64,000 nucleotides of DNA from Sphingosinicella humi (GTDB lineage Bacteria; Pseudomonadota; Alphaproteobacteria; Sphingomonadales; Sphingomonadaceae): contig NZ_QFFF01000001.1 of the NCBI RefSeq assembly GCF_003129465.1, positions 806,001 to 870,000 of the forward strand. The letters run 5' to 3'. Each line of letters starts with the position of its first letter. Position 1 is the first letter of the stretch. The notes beneath the pieces are model-generated. The model ran no database searches and was not told the origin of the DNA. It saw only the letters and a program-made list of their open reading frames with translations. This document shows, piece after piece, positions 63,022 to 64,000 of the stretch. The translations under genes and the position numbers were made by a program.

Positions 63022-64000
63022 ATGACCCGCGACGCCGTTATCGTTTCCACCGCCCGCACGCCGATCGGCAAGGCCTATCGGGGCGCGTTCAATGCCACCC
63101 CCTCCCCCACCCTCGCCGCCCACGCCATCCGCGCCGCCGTCGAGCGCGCCGGCGTCGATCCCGGCGAGGTCGAGGACGTGATCATGGGTGCCGCGCTCCA
63201 GCAGGGCGTGCAGGCGACGATCGGCCGCACGGCCGCGCTTCGCGCCGGCCTTCCCGTCACCGTCGCCGGCATGTCGATCGACCGCCAATGCGCCTCAGGC
63301 CTGATGGCGATCGCGACCGCGGCCAAGCAGGTGATCGTGGACCGCATGGATATCTGCGTCGCCGGCGGCGTCGAGAGCATCAGCCTGGTGCAGACGCCGG
63401 AAATACGGCTTGGGCCCGATCCGGAGCTGCTGGCCATGCACAAGGACGTCTACATGCCGATGATCGGCACGGCCGAGGTGGTCGCGAAGCGGTACGGGAT
63501 CGGCCGCGATCGTCAGGACGCCTATGCGCTCCAGTCGCAGCAGCGCACCGCCGCCGCCCAGGTTGCGGGCCGGTTCGATGACGAGATCATTCCCGTCACG
63601 GCCACGATGATGGTGAAGGACAAGGCCACCGGCGAGACCTCGAAGCAGCAGGTGACGGCGACGAAGGACGAGGGCAATCGGCCCGACACCACGGCGGAAG
63701 GCCTCGCATCGCTCCAGCCCGTCATGGGTCCTGACGCGGTCATCACCGCCGGCAATGCCAGCCAGCTTTCCGACGGCGCCTCGGTGTGCGTGGTGATGGA
63801 AGCCGGCCTCGCCGCCGAGCGCGGCCTCCAGCCGCTCGGCCGCTATGTCGGCATGGCCGTCGCCGGCACCGAGCCCGACGAGATGGGCATCGGCCCCGTC
63901 TTCGCCGTGCCCAAGCTGCTGAAGCGTTTCGGCCTCACCATCGACGACATCGACCTGTGGGAGCTGAACGAGGCCTTCGCCGTCCAGGTCCTCTACTGCC
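63022..64000 (+). CDS. Acetyl-CoA C-acyltransferase (thiolase), 3' end outside the window
   Basis: From ATG 63022 (GGAGA upstream) 326 codons are visible before the window ends. The protein has Thr-Ala-Arg-Thr-Pro-Ile-Gly at residues 10-16, the acylated Cys90 in Asp-Arg-Gln-Cys-Ala-Ser-Gly, and Glu-Leu-Asn-Glu-Ala-Phe-Ala near the end. The His and second Cys of the active site lie beyond the window. It degrades or condenses acyl-CoA together with the MaoC hydratase. Confidence 0.92.
   Translation, partial: MTRDAVIVSTARTPIGKAYRGAFNATPSPTLAAHAIRAAVERAGVDPGEVEDVIMGAALQQGVQATIGRTAALRAGLPVTVAGMSIDRQCASGLMAIATAAKQVIVDRMDICVAGGVESISLVQTPEIRLGPDPELLAMHKDVYMPMIGTAEVVAKRYGIGRDRQDAYALQSQQRTAAAQVAGRFDDEIIPVTATMMVKDKATGETSKQQVTATKDEGNRPDTTAEGLASLQPVMGPDAVITAGNASQLSDGASVCVVMEAGLAAERGLQPLGRYVGMAVAGTEPDEMGIGPVFAVPKLLKRFGLTIDDIDLWELNEAFAVQVLYC

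Overview
The window is 64 kb of high-GC alphaproteobacterial chromosome, most likely from the Sphingomonadales. Points in favour: exosortase-A-type exopolysaccharide genes, a ribosomal protein S9 with a long Ala/Pro-rich N-terminal extension, the palindromic spacer repeats, the tamA-tamB pair, and several small conserved proteins of sphingomonad appearance. This placement is inferred from gene content and not from a search.

Layout. 1-5.6 kb: the end of an outer-membrane beta-barrel gene, an NRDE (TANGO2-type) protein, an exported S33-like hydrolase, a TetR regulator divergent from a two-gene operon with a perfect palindrome between them, and a phoU-phoB pair preceded by a Pho box. About 5.97-13.06 kb: a horizontally acquired island next to tRNA-Gln(UUG). 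It holds a tyrosine integrase beside the tRNA, a relaxase-like coiled-coil protein behind a structured oriT-like region, an unusual three-gene operon ending in a DUF2384 (MbcA/ParS antitoxin-like) protein, a Vsr endonuclease, and a GHKL ATPase that is cut off where it meets a truncated glycosyltransferase. The last two look like the scar of a deletion that removed the far end of the island.

13.2-23.1 kb: amino-acid metabolism (aldehyde dehydrogenase, branched-chain aminotransferase, proC), ubiK, tspO, an RND efflux pair and a TlyA methyltransferase. 23.2-30.1 kb: dxs, a Zur-type regulator, a MerC protein, ctaA, cutA, the rplM-rpsI operon and small proteins of unknown function. 30.1-39.2 kb: an MBL-fold hydrolase, a DUF1499 protein, tRNA-Gly(CCC), a diguanylate cyclase, a CinA-like protein, map, an L,D-transpeptidase, and glnB-HTH-glnA. 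39.2-44.4 kb: a three-gene surface-modification operon and an amino-acid permease. 44.5-51.2 kb: MgtC and tamAB. 51.2-53.7 kb: small genes around a phage-like S24 repressor with two adjacent operators. 53.7-56.5 kb: an exosortase-A-associated glycosyltransferase and O-ligase facing away from each other. 56.5-64 kb: a DJ-1/PfpI protein, topoisomerase IB, an MscS channel, putA, a MaoC hydratase and the start of a thiolase gene.

The least ordinary part is the island. Its three-gene operon (7265-8743) is the best candidate for an undescribed system: two proteins I do not recognise are translationally linked to a DUF2384 protein, beside a broken Vsr/GHKL locus that resembles a decayed restriction-modification module.
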